The notes beneath the pieces are model-generated. The model saw only the letters and a list, made by a program, of their open reading frames with translations. It made no database searches and was not told the DNA's origin. Both the position numbers and the translations under genes were made by a program. Shown here in pieces: positions 45,901 through 56,149 of a stretch of DNA of 64,000 nt (position 1 is its first letter; every line of letters begins with the position of its first letter). Location of the stretch: NCBI GenBank assembly GCA_963675135.1, contig OY776120.1, positions 19,496,001 through 19,560,000 on the forward strand, given 5' to 3'. The stretch is from Galeopsis tetrahit. Lineage: Eukaryota > Streptophyta > Magnoliopsida > Lamiales > Lamiaceae.

Positions 45901-46357
45901 TGTGCCATAGCCAGCTTTGCTCATTTGTGCTTTTGGCAACAAGGCAAACTGCTTCAGGGGTTTTGCTCCAATCTGCAAAATAGACATTTCCCTTTCTCAC
46001 CCCTGTTAGTAGCACCTGTTGTGTTGATTTTTTTTTTATGGTACATTCATTTGGTGCAAATTCAACACAGTATCCTTTATCACAAATTTGACTTATAGAC
46101 AACAAGTTATATTTTAGGCCTAGGACATATGAGACATCAGTAATTTTAACACTACCAATGTTTAATGTACCATAGCCTCTTGTGATCCCTTGAGAGCTGT
46201 CTCCAAAGGTTACTGAAGGACCATCTTTTTCTATGAAATCTGAGAGAAGCTCCTTGTTTCCAGTCATGTGCCTTGAACATCCACTGTCCAGGTACCATGC
46301 TGTTTTCTTGTTGATGCTTCTCTTCTTTTTGGGGTCCTTGCAGCCCTGCAAAGTCAA
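42962..46357 (-). CDS. Copia pol polyprotein (protease, integrase, reverse transcriptase, RNase H)
   Basis: An open frame of 1,131 codons; the first codon shown is TTG, so there is no separate ATG start. Domains in order: aspartic protease DSG (D24); GAG-pre-integrase zinc region; integrase core with D217, D280 and E316 (a D-D-35-E triad); reverse transcriptase with YVDD at 814-817; RNase H with SDADYGGC and the ADILTKPLAE tail. Two conserved spots look altered: the integrase motif reads IRSDKSTEF where the family usually has a glycine after SDx, and the RT motif reads QMDVKIAFLNG where KSAFLNG or KTAFLNG is usual. The frame is -1 relative to gag, overlapping its stop, with a TAA just upstream in the pol frame. 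Expression would need recoding, splicing or a gag-side mutation to explain it. Activity is uncertain. Confidence 0.9.
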   Translation of the reverse strand: MTLQGCKDPKKKRSINKKTAWYLDSGCSRHMTGNKELLSDFIEKDGPSVTFGDSSQGITRGYGTLNIGSVKITDVSYVLGLKYNLLSISQICDKGYCVEFAPNECTIKKKSTQQVLLTGVRKGNVYFADWSKTPEAVCLVAKSTNEQSWLWHKRLNHLNFKTINKIARNSLVKGLPNQVFTKEHICQPCQEGKQIKALFKGKPVISTERVLQLLHMDLFGPIIPVSLNGRKYALVVVDDFSRYTWVVFLLNKKETQVKLPELMMRVSNEKGLSIVKIRSDKSTEFINSYINEYCSKNGITHETSAARTPQQNGVAERRNRTLKEAARTLIAESKLPKRFWAEAISTACHTQNRSLITKGQGKTPYQIWKGRLPTVAYFHIFGCKCFIHNNGKEQLKAFDSKADEGIFVGYSQISKTYRVYNCKTLIVEETPHVVFDESVNEFRDRNLNIDEITQRTTRLRLQSKETIFVDVAQPELHENQKLDNLPDGNQPEDNQPEGEIELTDPIPVQNQVTTTNEEAGNAEVVNGSNIQGGTNENVNLSDSEDNTPEYDPELDPSINFPEFNESSDPTSDEDNPPERIRSRRTWLQDHPSSLILGNPSEGIKTRRFHGESALFCCFLSEQEPKDIEEALQDTNWIIAMQEELNQFTRNEVWELVDRPTHQDVIGTKWVFKNKKNENNIIVRNKARLVAKGYCQSEGIDYDETFAPVARLEAIKLFLAYAAHMRFKVYQMDVKIAFLNGVLKEEVYVEQPPGFEEGDKVYRLKKALYGLKQAPRAWYDTLSQFLLDHGFVKGTVDRTLFRICEGDDILLVQIYVDDIIFGSPNEKLCEKFSKLMQSKFEMSMMGLMNFFLGLQVTQSKKGIFINQAKYTRDMIKKFGCATSKPVRIPMNTNWKMDPDESGESTNSTNYRGIIGSLLYLTASRPDITFAVGVCARFQTNPKKSHLDAAKRILRYLKGSENLGLWYPADDNIELTGYSDADYGGCRIDRKSTSGTCQFLGSKLISWFSKKQNTVATSTTEAEYVAAGSCCAQILWLRQQLRDYKVISNEVPIFCDNNSAIAISQNPVLHTRCKHVDIKHHFIRDHVEKKDIKLVKIHTDKQKADILTKPLAEARFLELSAELGLLDPGKMEE

Positions 46358-48822
46358 AATTTAGGTACCCTTTGAGTGTTGGGTCCTAGAGGGTTAGCTG
46401 TACCTTTTGGAATCCAAATCTGCCTGATTACTCTGATTGACTCAAAGTGACTGACTTGGTTTCCATTTACATCTACATACACAGTTTGACCCTTAAATGC
46501 CTTGGGTGCCTTCTGTGTATAAGTGTTGGTCTTGTAAGGTTCAGGAGGGTTGGTGAATTTCCTTGGGACATTTCTCCTGAAGTTACTAGACTTAGGTGCA
46601 GCTTGGAAAGACCTTTGTGTATAGTAGTTTGGATGGCCTATTCCTTTTGTCAAGAAAGGTTCAGGCTTCCTGAATGTTTTATACCTATCAGAGGGGATTG
46701 GCCTTAATCCATTCAGTTGAGGTTGCCTCTTTTGAGTTGGCCTTTTCTGAACAGATTTTGGACAACTTCTCTGATAAGGATTCAGATAGGTTGGCCTTCC
46801 ATTGGTTCTACCTTTCTGACCCTCATTTCTCCTGGAAACAATGTCTTTAACCTTTTCCTTAGGTATGGGTTTAGGGACATTGTTCACTTGAGTTGGTATA
46901 AAAATTCTTTTTCCCTTATCCTTGATCAGTGGTTGATTTACTTCCATTTCATTTTGTTGTGCCACTGATCTTATAAAAGTCATCTTAGAATTGCTGGATG
47001 AGGCAATACTAAGACCAGGTGAGGGTTCAAATGGATTATAGCCCAATCCATCCTTTTGAGCAAATGGTCTTTGAAACCCTTGAATTTCCTCTATTGCCTT
47101 AGCAGATTTGTTCAAGGCAGACATTTTCATTTTTAAGCTCCCCTCACTTAATTTCAGAGTATCAAATTCACTTGAGAGATTGTTAAATTTAGCTTGAAGA
47201 GTTCTAAATTCAAAATCCTTTTTCTTTAGAGTCAGAGTTTGTTCATCAATCAACTTTTGTTGTTCAGAGATTCTGAGAGACATTTCTCCATTTTCTCTCA
47301 CAATCTGCTGATACAACTCAGATGATTTAATGTCAACCTCAGATTCAGGAAGATTGGGCATTTTATTTTTAGATCTCAACTGTTCATTTTCTCTCAGTGT
47401 CATATTGCATACTTCTTGCATTCTGGTGAAATCTTCTAACAACTTTTCAAAGTCAAGTTGGATTTCACTAGATTCATGTGTGTTAATTGAAATATTGGAT
47501 GATGAACATACCTCTTCATTTTCAAATGCCATTTGGCAGTCTTCATCACTATCACTGTTGGAGAACAGTCCATCATCAGAAGAGTAGACACTCTCTTCAC
47601 TTGCTGATTCTCCAGCTACCATGGCCTTCCTGTTGTTCATCCTCTTGTCTCTTTTGTTTTGCCTTTCTTTTCTTTCTTTGGCACTTAGGTCAGGACAATC
47701 ATATTGAAAGTGACCCTTTTTCTGGCAGTTGTAACACACATCTTCATCATCATTTTTCTTGCTTGAGGACTCCTTCCTCCTTGATGATGATGGTTCACCT
47801 TTGCTATATTTCTTTTTATCAGCATATCTGTCTTCTTTCTTTTCATCAGAGACTTTGTCCTCTGATTTGTTATCAGGAGAACTGAATCTCCTTCTGGTTC
47901 TGTTATCTTGGTAGAACTTCTTGTATCTACCAAATCTGGAGTTCAGCTTCTCAAATCTTCTAGCCATGAGTGCCAGCTCCTCCTTCATTTCTGATTTTGA
48001 AACAGATTGAGAAGATCTTTGGGTATTTTTCTTCTCTGTTTCAGTAGCTTTGAAGGAAACACCTTTGCCTGAGGAGGATGGCTCATCATGCACCTTCTTT
48101 CTTTTGAGATCAAACTCATATGCTTTGAGTTCAGAGAATACTTGCTGCATAGGCATGTTGTCAAGATTGCTGGTATTTTGCATCATGACAGAATATATAT
48201 CCCACTTTGATGTGAGACTTCTCAGAATCTTCAAAGCAACTTCTCTTTTGGCATAGAACTTGCCCAAAGAATTCATCTCATTCATGATGTCAGTGAATCT
48301 GCCATCAAGATGATCAATAGTTTCATTTGGCTCCATAGTGAATTGCTCATACTTTTGGATAGCCACTTGAAGCTTGTTTTCCTTTATCTTTTGAGTGCCT
48401 TCACACATAAATGCAAGGGTATCCCAGATCTCCTTTGCTGTGGTGCAGTGATACACTCTTCCCATCACTGCATCTGGAATGGTTTGGTACAAGGTGTTCA
48501 TGGCAATGTAGTTCAGGTTGTGCCTTTTTCTCTCTTCTGTTGTCAGCTCATCCTCATCTTTTGGCAACAGCTCCCTTGGATCTGCTTTTTGAGCATCAGT
48601 GACCTTGGGATTGAGCTTGGTGAAGGTGAATGGTCCTCTTGTGATGACTTTGAGCATTTCATCATGCTGGCAGGCAAGATGTGCTCTCATCCTGATTTTC
48701 CAGAAATCATAATTCTCAATTGAGAACATTGGCAGTTTGTGATGAGAAATATGATTGACTTGGTTTGGACCCATGTTGTTGGTGGTGTTGGCAGCATCTC
48801 CTGGAACTACATTGTTAGCCAT
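46354..48822 (-). CDS. Copia gag polyprotein
   Basis: The ATG at 48822-48820 (MANNVVPGDA) was chosen over the upstream TTG because it is the first Met in frame and the family starts similarly. It encodes 822 aa: a UBN2-type gag core (YDFWKIRMRAHL near the start, EIWDTLAFMCEGT), a charged linker, a CCHC zinc knuckle (C363, C366, H371, C376), an acidic and coiled-coil region, and a basic proline-rich C-terminus. This matches the long Sirevirus gag. It packages the element RNA in cytoplasmic particles. The stop overlaps the first codon of the open pol frame. Confidence 0.9.
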   Translation of the reverse strand: MANNVVPGDAANTTNNMGPNQVNHISHHKLPMFSIENYDFWKIRMRAHLACQHDEMLKVITRGPFTFTKLNPKVTDAQKADPRELLPKDEDELTTEERKRHNLNYIAMNTLYQTIPDAVMGRVYHCTTAKEIWDTLAFMCEGTQKIKENKLQVAIQKYEQFTMEPNETIDHLDGRFTDIMNEMNSLGKFYAKREVALKILRSLTSKWDIYSVMMQNTSNLDNMPMQQVFSELKAYEFDLKRKKVHDEPSSSGKGVSFKATETEKKNTQRSSQSVSKSEMKEELALMARRFEKLNSRFGRYKKFYQDNRTRRRFSSPDNKSEDKVSDEKKEDRYADKKKYSKGEPSSSRRKESSSKKNDDEDVCYNCQKKGHFQYDCPDLSAKERKERQNKRDKRMNNRKAMVAGESASEESVYSSDDGLFSNSDSDEDCQMAFENEEVCSSSNISINTHESSEIQLDFEKLLEDFTRMQEVCNMTLRENEQLRSKNKMPNLPESEVDIKSSELYQQIVRENGEMSLRISEQQKLIDEQTLTLKKKDFEFRTLQAKFNNLSSEFDTLKLSEGSLKMKMSALNKSAKAIEEIQGFQRPFAQKDGLGYNPFEPSPGLSIASSSNSKMTFIRSVAQQNEMEVNQPLIKDKGKRIFIPTQVNNVPKPIPKEKVKDIVSRRNEGQKGRTNGRPTYLNPYQRSCPKSVQKRPTQKRQPQLNGLRPIPSDRYKTFRKPEPFLTKGIGHPNYYTQRSFQAAPKSSNFRRNVPRKFTNPPEPYKTNTYTQKAPKAFKGQTVYVDVNGNQVSHFESIRVIRQIWIPKGTANPLGPNTQRVPKF

Positions 48823-48945
48823 TCTTATGCAGATAGACAAAGGAAAATACAATTATGTTTTTCAGAAATTTGGATCAGTTCAGTGACCACATAAATAATG
48901 TGAGTTTGAAATTCAATTTGACAGTTCAGCAGCAGTGGTCTTTGA

Positions 48946-48963
48946 ACCCCTGCTCTGATACCA
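48946..48963 (-). other. Copia primer-binding site (initiator tRNA-Met)
   Basis: Minus strand TGGTATCAGAGCAGGGG, complementary to the 3' end of plant initiator tRNA-Met, lies two bases after the LTR end CCAACA. Confidence 0.92.
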
Positions 48964-48965
48964 CT

Positions 48966-50567
48966 TGTTGGTCCTTGGTGGAGTATAACACAAGTGTATG
49001 GGGGGGGGGGAATGCACTTGTGTATGCAAATTCTTTTTTTTTTTGACAAACTGGTCTATCAGGCAAGTTGTCTCACAACTGGCCTGAGTGTGAACTTTGA
49101 TAGATACTTGTCCTACTGATTACTATTGAGTGATCAGTTGGCTAAATATCTAAAAGAGTTGCTAAGTGCGGAATGTGGTTGGCCTTTGACTTAAAGAAAT
49201 ACTCCAAGTTAATTTCTGAAAAGATATAGGTTATCAGGGACTTTGTCCAAAACAGATTTTCTTACTTACTGAGTTATGTTTCTTTAAAATATGTTTGAAT
49301 GTAAGTGAAATAAAGAATGCAGCAAGTAAATGGCACACAAATTTATAGTGGTTCAGAGACTCAAGCTCCTACATCCACTTTCCCTGATTGAACAGGATAA
49401 TTCCTTCTCAATGGAATTAGCTTGTTTTATAGTGCCAAGGTGCACTGATCAACAACACTCTCTTAGTGTTTTGATCCCTAGGATAACTTGAGTCCTAGTG
49501 CGCAATCTCTCTGAGTTAAGGCTGTGATTCACAATAACAGTCCTTAACTCCTCACTTCTACAACAAACTCTCTCTTCACTAAATGAGACAAGGGTTTGAG
49601 GTTTGGTTCCAACTAGTAGAGATATCCTTTACAATAAGAACAGTGTAAAGGCTTAGGATATCTCAATGCTAAGCTTTGGATGTTTACAAGGATTGGCTTA
49701 GCTAAAAGAAGTGATTCAGGAAACTTGGAATTCTAGAGAACAGCTTGGTTTCCTTTGAAAGCTTGATGATAGTTTGATAGCTTGTAGTTGGATGTTTGAA
49801 TCCCTTGATCACTTTTGTATTTATAGGCAAATTTGAGCAGCTAACCGTTGGAGGGATAGCATTTCAAACTTGTCTATTTGCAGCACCATTGAAACGGCTA
49901 TGAAGCTTGGCATCCTTTTATCCACTGTGTAAAAGGCCTCTTCAATGGTTGCTTGAATGAATGTGTTGACTTCTGAAAAATGCGGCTGAGATGACTTGTG
50001 CCAGTTTCTAAAAATGCACATTTCCCAAGGTTGATTTGAGGCAGAAGCTACACTCAACCAACGGTCAGATTGGACAAGCTCCCTGAATATTCCTGCTGCA
50101 ATTGAGAATATTCCAACATTCATTCAATGCTTCACTCTTTAATGCTTCAAGTCTTCAATGCTTGGTTCAGGCATGATTGGCAATCAATGCTTCATTGAAT
50201 GTGTCTTTTGGGCTTTGACATTCAATGCTCTTGATCATTTGTACTTCAACTGTCTTGATCATTTGCATTTATGAGCATTGCTTTGCTGCTCTTGATCTTT
50301 TCAGCTAAGTTGTCCACTTGGTCAGTCTGTCTTGAAGATTCAGCAGCTTTGTCCTAAAGACTTATCAAGCTGCCTAACATTCCAGCTTTGGACAACTATC
50401 CTGAACTAGAATCTCACAACATTCCTGAGATTTTTCTCTTAAGCAATCTACACATTCAAGTGAATTGAGACACATTGCCTGAACTAGACTTGAGCTTATC
50501 TCAACTAATCTGAACATCATCAATCAGGGGTTTTGGTATCTTAATCAAAATCATTTTATTCCCAACA
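48966..50567 (-). repeat. Complete 5' LTR of the copia element (1,602 bp)
   Basis: On the minus strand it runs from TGTTGGGAATAAAATG to CCAAGGACCAACA. The plus-strand ends are TGTTGGTCC and CCCAACA. The next outward bases (50568-50572, GTAAC) should be one TSD copy, but the partner was lost with the deleted 3' LTR end. Confidence 0.93.
49818..49825 (-). promoter_or_regulatory. TATA box of the copia 5' LTR
   Basis: Minus strand CCTATAAATACAAAAG lies about 745 bp into the LTR, a sensible U3/R position. The truncated 3' LTR has lost it. Confidence 0.5.
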
Positions 50568-51963
50568 GTAACACACTCATCTCCAAACTTTGCATTCAAC
50601 TAGATAGTTTCATTTAAGTTTGGGGGGAGATTTCGTGTGTTTACCTTCATTTTATTGCACCGTTTGTCCTATAATTATTTAGCTTTGTTGGATGAGATTT
50701 CTTGTGGAAGAAAGTGTTTGAGGCTTAATTGATGGTGGTTGTTGGTTTTTTATGTTTGGTTGAGCTTGTTGGTATTGATTGATGCATGCTTGTTCATTCG
50801 ATTGTGTGAAGATCTTTGCTTGGTTTGGTGCTCTTAATTCATGATAGACAAGCCCGTGAGCTTTAGAGCCTTTAGACGTTCATATATTTTGGTCTATTTC
50901 CTTCATGTGAGTATCATTCATGCTTATGTGCTCTAGAACTTGCCAATTGTCTTGTTTGAAACTACTATTTGTGTGAGATTCTTGAAAATGATATGAGGCC
51001 ATCTTTGTTTTGAATAGTCACTTAACCAAATTGTCCATACCAAATGGTATTTTTCTGTAGTTAGCCACTTTGAGCCTATTGACTTGTATTCTTTGGCAAC
51101 CTACAAAATTTAGCCTATTTATCCATTTTTTGTGAGCCTAATTGTCCTATGAATTAGTGGAGCTTGAATGTTGACAAATGATGTTGAATTGAGCTTAAAT
51201 GTGATTTTGGGTGGATGAGTTTGGTTTGAAAGTGAAAATATTGAAAAGAATGAAAAAAAAAAGATGAATTGAGATTGTACATGAAAAAGATTGAGTTGAT
51301 GAGAAAAGAGAAAAAATAAAGATAAAAAAAGAAAACTCTCTTGTGTACATGTATTTGGTAGAGCTTGAAGTTCAAAAGAGTTCAATGGTCTTGGTGAAGA
51401 AGAATGTGCTTAAAATAGTGAGCAAATGAATTGTGGGAGTTTGGATTTTTGAGTTGCAACTTGATCAATTGCGACTTTTCTCTTGAGATTTAGAGATGTT
51501 CCTAGACATTTTTACTTCTTGCTCCACTAGTTTGTGAGTCACTTTATCCAAATCTTCCTCACCCTAACCAAAGAGCCTACATTACAACCAAATGATAAGT
51601 CCTTGTTGATTCATGAATTGAGCACATAACATGTGGTGGAGAGTTGAGACATTTGGCAAGCATATGGTAGTGCACTTGTATGATTTGATTTTGAGAGCAT
51701 ACATTCCTTGATATACACTTTGTGTGAAGAGTGATACACTTACTTGTGAGGAAGTTGTGAATTGAGCACTTAATCTTGCATTGATTTGATCATAGTTTGT
51801 GAACTTGTGTGTTGATGTCTCTATCTCTTGGCTTGACTAAATTGATTGAACTTGACAATCACTTATTCTATCTCGTCTTGAATGAATTCCTTCGCAATTC
51901 TCCCACTTATTCTATTTTTCTTTCGTTGCTCGGGGACGAGCAACACTTTAAGTTTGGGGGGGT
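50568..51963 (+). mobile_element. 3' internal remnant of the gypsy element
   Basis: Non-coding sequence between the lost pol and the 3' LTR. It has a polypurine tract at 51950-51962 (AAGTTTGGGGGGG) directly before the LTR, and an earlier similar tract, AAGTTTGGGGGGA, near 50613-50625. The doubled tract is a common trait of this lineage. Open frames at 51119-51385 are low-complexity and not supported. Confidence 0.75.
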
Positions 51964-53560
51964 TGATTAGTGTGAAAATTGCTCGAAATTCTTGTGTTTA
52001 ATTTGCATAATTTTATAGGATTTCGTGCATTATTTACACTAAATTGACTAATTGCACTCGATTTGGAGAAGTAGTGTGGTTTGCTATTTTTGTAGGTAAA
52101 ACGAGGTGTTTTGAATCAAATCATGAAAAATACAGCCGTTGGATCGAGTCCATGAGTTGACCACGTGAAAGAAGGGAAAGTGAGGGTTGAAACGAGACAA
52201 GAATCGAGTCGATCGGACACTCGGATCAAAAGATATGAGCAAAACAAGAAGAGGCTGGAAGAGGGGCACGACCGATCCTTTAGCTCGAGCTGGACATGAT
52301 CGATACAGCAAAAACTCAAAAATGGGAGTGCACGGCCGAGCGCATGAATTTAATGAAGCTATCGTTTCCTTTAATTTACTAGGCCCATTTATCCAATTAA
52401 TTAGAGCCCATTTCATCATCTACAATCAATTTATAAGCCCACTGCCCACGTATATTTTTAATTAAAAGGAAGAAGCAGGGACGCCAATACAGGCACGCAG
52501 AGGAGAAACAGAGCAGCTCATTGGAGGAACCCTCCTCCACTCCACTCCACTCCATTCCATTACATTAATAGATTAGTTTAATTTCACTTTCTTAGCTAGT
52601 TTTTAATGTAGTGTTTTATTTTATTGCAAGCATTGGAGAATTTGAAGACCATTTGAGGTGATATTTTTCCTTAATTCCATGTTTTGTTGTTTATCTTTTA
52701 TGAGTTTGATTTCAATTGTTAATTTAGTCATTAACTAGGTTTGTTGGTGTTTGGGTGTTTTGATTTGTGATGGAATTTGTGTTATTAGCTTAACTTTAAT
52801 TGTGTAATTCATTGGAGGGAATATTGGTTAGATTTATGGGTTTTGATAGATCATTGGCTAGAACTCAATTAATAGGTTATATGTGAAGTTCAATTAATGC
52901 AACGAGAGTTGGTTAATTGGGGTAGATAGTATAATCGAGGGTTGGGAATCGAGTGAATGAGTAAATATTGGGTTATCGCAACGAGAGTTGGGTAATTTTC
53001 ATTAGAACCCCATTTATCTACATTGATTGCTTGAATGAGAATTTGAGTGATTAGTGAGAAGGCCATAGGAGCTTGGTTGTTAGTATTCAAGTGAAAAAAC
53101 ATGATTAGGGATTAGTTTAGTATAATTTAGGTAGAGTCGAACCCCCTAGTCGTGTGATTACCCGGGTAAGAACGCCTCTATTCATCCTCTCGATCCTAGG
53201 TGATTTAGTAGACAAATGCACTCGTGATTGCTTCTATCAAGTTCCACCTAATGAATTGCACATAAAAGTCGACTTTTAACTCAATTTTCCACACAATGAC
53301 GAACACCCGAACACTACTTCTCACATTTGATATTTGATCATCGTTTACTTGCTTTTCCTAGTTAGCTTTTATCTTGTTGATTTTTACATTTAGTCTTTAG
53401 CTCACCCCCATGCTCTTTCACTATAATTACGTGACGCACACAACACTAAGGCTACGCAAGCAAACTAGTCCCGTGGTTCGATAATTTAACCGGGCACTTA
53501 CTTTTATTACTACGAGAATCCTCTTATACTTGAGAGGTGAGTATTGAAAAATACGTGTCA
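51964..53560 (+). repeat. Complete 3' LTR of the gypsy element (1,597 bp)
   Basis: Starts TGATTAG, ends GTGTCA. The last 100 bp contain the GTGGTTCGATAATTTAACCGGGCACTTA wording common at the 3' ends of Tat/Athila-like LTRs. TSD CTTTC follows at 53561-53565. Confidence 0.92.
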
Positions 53561-54524
53561 CTTTCCAATGGTGCTGGTCGATCAGTAATCGGACGTCGAA
53601 AAGTTGGCCAGAGTTTGGACGGAAGCTGAAGTGTGTGTGGGTAAGGTGTGTGTCTTGAGTGTGAGTGTGAGTGTGAGTGTGAAGTAAAAATCTTACCCTA
53701 ATGTGAAGTGCCAAAAATGTGCAAAAATTCTGAAAGTGGCTATTTATAAGGTGCAAAATGGCCTAGGGTTTCCTTAGTGGGCCATAAGAATGGACCTTGT
53801 CTTAATATTTTTGTTTGGACCATTACTTATATTATTTTAAGACCATTTCTTATATCAAGTCAAACATAATTGAATAACTTAACTAGTCTTATGCCATCCA
53901 CCAACATTAATCTTACTACCATTAGTAAATAAATAATTCAATAGGTGAATAACATTTAATATTATGTAAATTTCACATAATTATGATAAATCACATAACT
54001 TCACATAAACAAATATAAGGGCTAAATTCATGAGATTTTTGGGTTTTTACACCCACTGTAGATCAATTCCCCATTTTCTGATAACATTTTCCCACCATGA
54101 TGAATATAAATAGAGATTTCACTGTAAATCGAATATACAAACAATGTATTAGGCCATAATTTTTAAAATATTTTGCAGAAATTTAGACTATAAATTTCTA
54201 ATTAGCTTTTTGCAGAAATCTGGTTTACAGAAATTTTGAAATTAGATTTTTTGCAGAAAATATATATTTTTACCACCAATTATTTTTACCATTATAAATT
54301 CCTACTTAGATTTTAGCATAAATCAGATTCACAAGAAACTCTAATTTAAAAAACACTCAATTTCCAGGCTCCACGTTCGTGACCTCCTCCGTAACAAGCC
54401 AAAGTTATTAAAAAATTCTAAAAAACCATTAAGCTATTCCAAAAATATGTCACACTATCCGGGACACTTTCGAAAATTTCAGAAAACTATAAGGTAAAAT
54501 AAAAATTTGCATATAGGCTCTACC
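53561..54524. repeat. Array unit 3, right part
   Basis: Continues the LTR interrupted at 35437 after the duplicated CTTTC. Contains an expanded (GTGAGT)n run at 53653-53682. The LTR ends at about 54051, followed by the MULE-2 spacer. Confidence 0.92.
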
Positions 54525-56149
54525 TATAACGACCCCAAAAAATTTAAAAGAATAAACATAGATTTTATTATTATTTTTTTAATTAATTTTTTTTTTTAAA
54601 TAGGGAGTAAGGGGCATTACTACGCTTGAAAATAACATAATAATTTAAATGAATGCAATCATCCAAACCAAGGTGATCACCACCAAAACCCTCAAAATAA
54701 TTAAGAAGTGACAACAGCGGAAGTAAAGTAGCAAGTAAGGTCCTTAAGGATTTGCCTTACAATAAAATACTACAATTTCAAATAGTCATCCAAAATAAAA
54801 TTTTAAATTTCAAAAGACATGAATTAAAGGGTTGTACTTTCGAGATCGAGTGCTCACATCCACCTTCAATCCTCCCGAACGTTCCCACCTGAAAGTGGAA
54901 GGGGTGAGCATTTGAAAAATACTCAGTGGGTTCACTCAACACCCACTCGAATACAATACAATCCACCATAATAAAGGTTAACCATTGGAATCAGTGTATA
55001 TGATAAACATAAATTTGAGATTCATTACTCTCAAACAAGACCAAAAACATAAAAATCGGACTTCTGTACTAAAAGTTATGGCCTAAAGAACAAGTTCCGA
55101 CTATAAGGGTTTTAACCCATCTTTGACCAGCCATAAATGGAGATCTAGAACTCCGATCGAGAATCGGAAAAGTATACCAGAAAGCTCTCGACGAGACCTT
55201 TCCAACGGTGCTGGCCGATCAATGATCGGACGTCGGAAAGTTGGCCGGAGTTTGGACGGAAGCTGAAGTGTGTGTGGGTAAGGTGTGTGTCTTGAGTGTG
55301 AGTGTGAAGTAAAAATCTTACCCTAATGTGAAGTGCAAAAAATGTGCAAAAATTCTGAAAGTGGCTATATATAAGGTGCAAAATGCCCAAGGGTTTCCTT
55401 AGTGGGCCATAAGTATGGGCCTTGTCTTAATATTTTTGTTTGGACCATTACTTATATTATTTTAAGACCATTTCTTATATCAAGTCAAACTTAAATGAAT
55501 AACTTAACTAGTCTTATGCCATCCACCAACATCAATCTTATTACCATTAGTAAATAAATAATTAAATAGGTGAATAACATTTAATATTATGTAAATTTCA
55601 CATAATTATGATAAATCACATAATTTCACATAAACAAATATAAGGGCTAAATTCATGAGATTTTTGGTTTCTTACACCCACTGTAGATCAATTCCCCATT
55701 TTCTGATAACATTTTCCCACCATGATGAATATAAATAGAGAGTTCACTGTAAATTGAATATACAAACAATGTATTAGGCTATAATTTTTAAAATATTTTG
55801 CAGAAATTTAGACTATAAATTTCTAATTAGCTTTTTGTAGAAATCTGGTTTACAGAAATTTTAAAATAAGATTTTTTGAAGAAAATATATATTCTTACCA
55901 CCAATTATTTTTACCATTATAAATTCCTACTTAGATTTTAGCATAAATCAGATTCACAAGAAACTCTAATTTAAAAAACACACAATTTCCAGGCACCACG
56001 TTCGTGACCTCCTCCGTAACAAGCCAAAGTTATTAAAAAATTCTAAAACTCCATTAAGCTATTCCAAAAATATGTCACACTATCCGGGACACTTTCGAAA
56101 ATTTCAGAAAACTATAAGGTAAAATAAAAATTAGCATATAGGCTCTACC
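54525..56149. repeat. Array unit 4 (1,625 bp)
   Basis: Short LTR plus MULE-2 spacer. Begins TATAACGACC; the TG of the LTR start has become TA, as in all later units. Confidence 0.93.

Larger units (their letters stand above)
36573..50567 (-). mobile_element. Sirevirus-like Ty1/copia element with a long third ORF, 14 kb
   Basis: On the minus strand: 5' LTR (50567-48966), tRNA-iMet primer-binding site, gag, pol (PR-IN-RT-RH order, the copia order), a long extra ORF after pol, a polypurine tract and a 3' LTR cut to 622 bp. Large size, long gag with one zinc knuckle and an extra 3' ORF are typical of Sireviruses. In the shared LTR part I count about nine substitutions in ~620 bp, so the insertion is fairly young. 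The outer ~0.98 kb of the 3' LTR and the TSD on that side were deleted, so the copy cannot transpose normally. Confidence 0.93.
35438..53560 (+). mobile_element. Ty3/gypsy-type LTR element (Tat/Athila-like), mostly deleted, holding a nested copia element
   Basis: LTRs begin TGATTAGTGTGAAAATT and end ATACGTGTCA. The TSD is CTTTC on both sides (35433-35437 and 53561-53565), and the array sequence is continuous once the element is removed. What remains is 1.12 kb of 5' LTR, 1.4 kb of 3' internal sequence and a full 3' LTR (1,597 bp). The GCTCGGGGACGAGCAA... and AAGTTTGGGGGGG tract before the 3' LTR is the layout of Tat/Athila-lineage elements. All gag-pol sequence is gone, so lineage assignment rests on these non-coding features. 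Confidence 0.85.

Noticed and set aside
49821..50123. 100-codon minus-strand open frame in the copia LTR
   Set aside because: Lies entirely in the LTR and partly in the truncated copy; no protein features.
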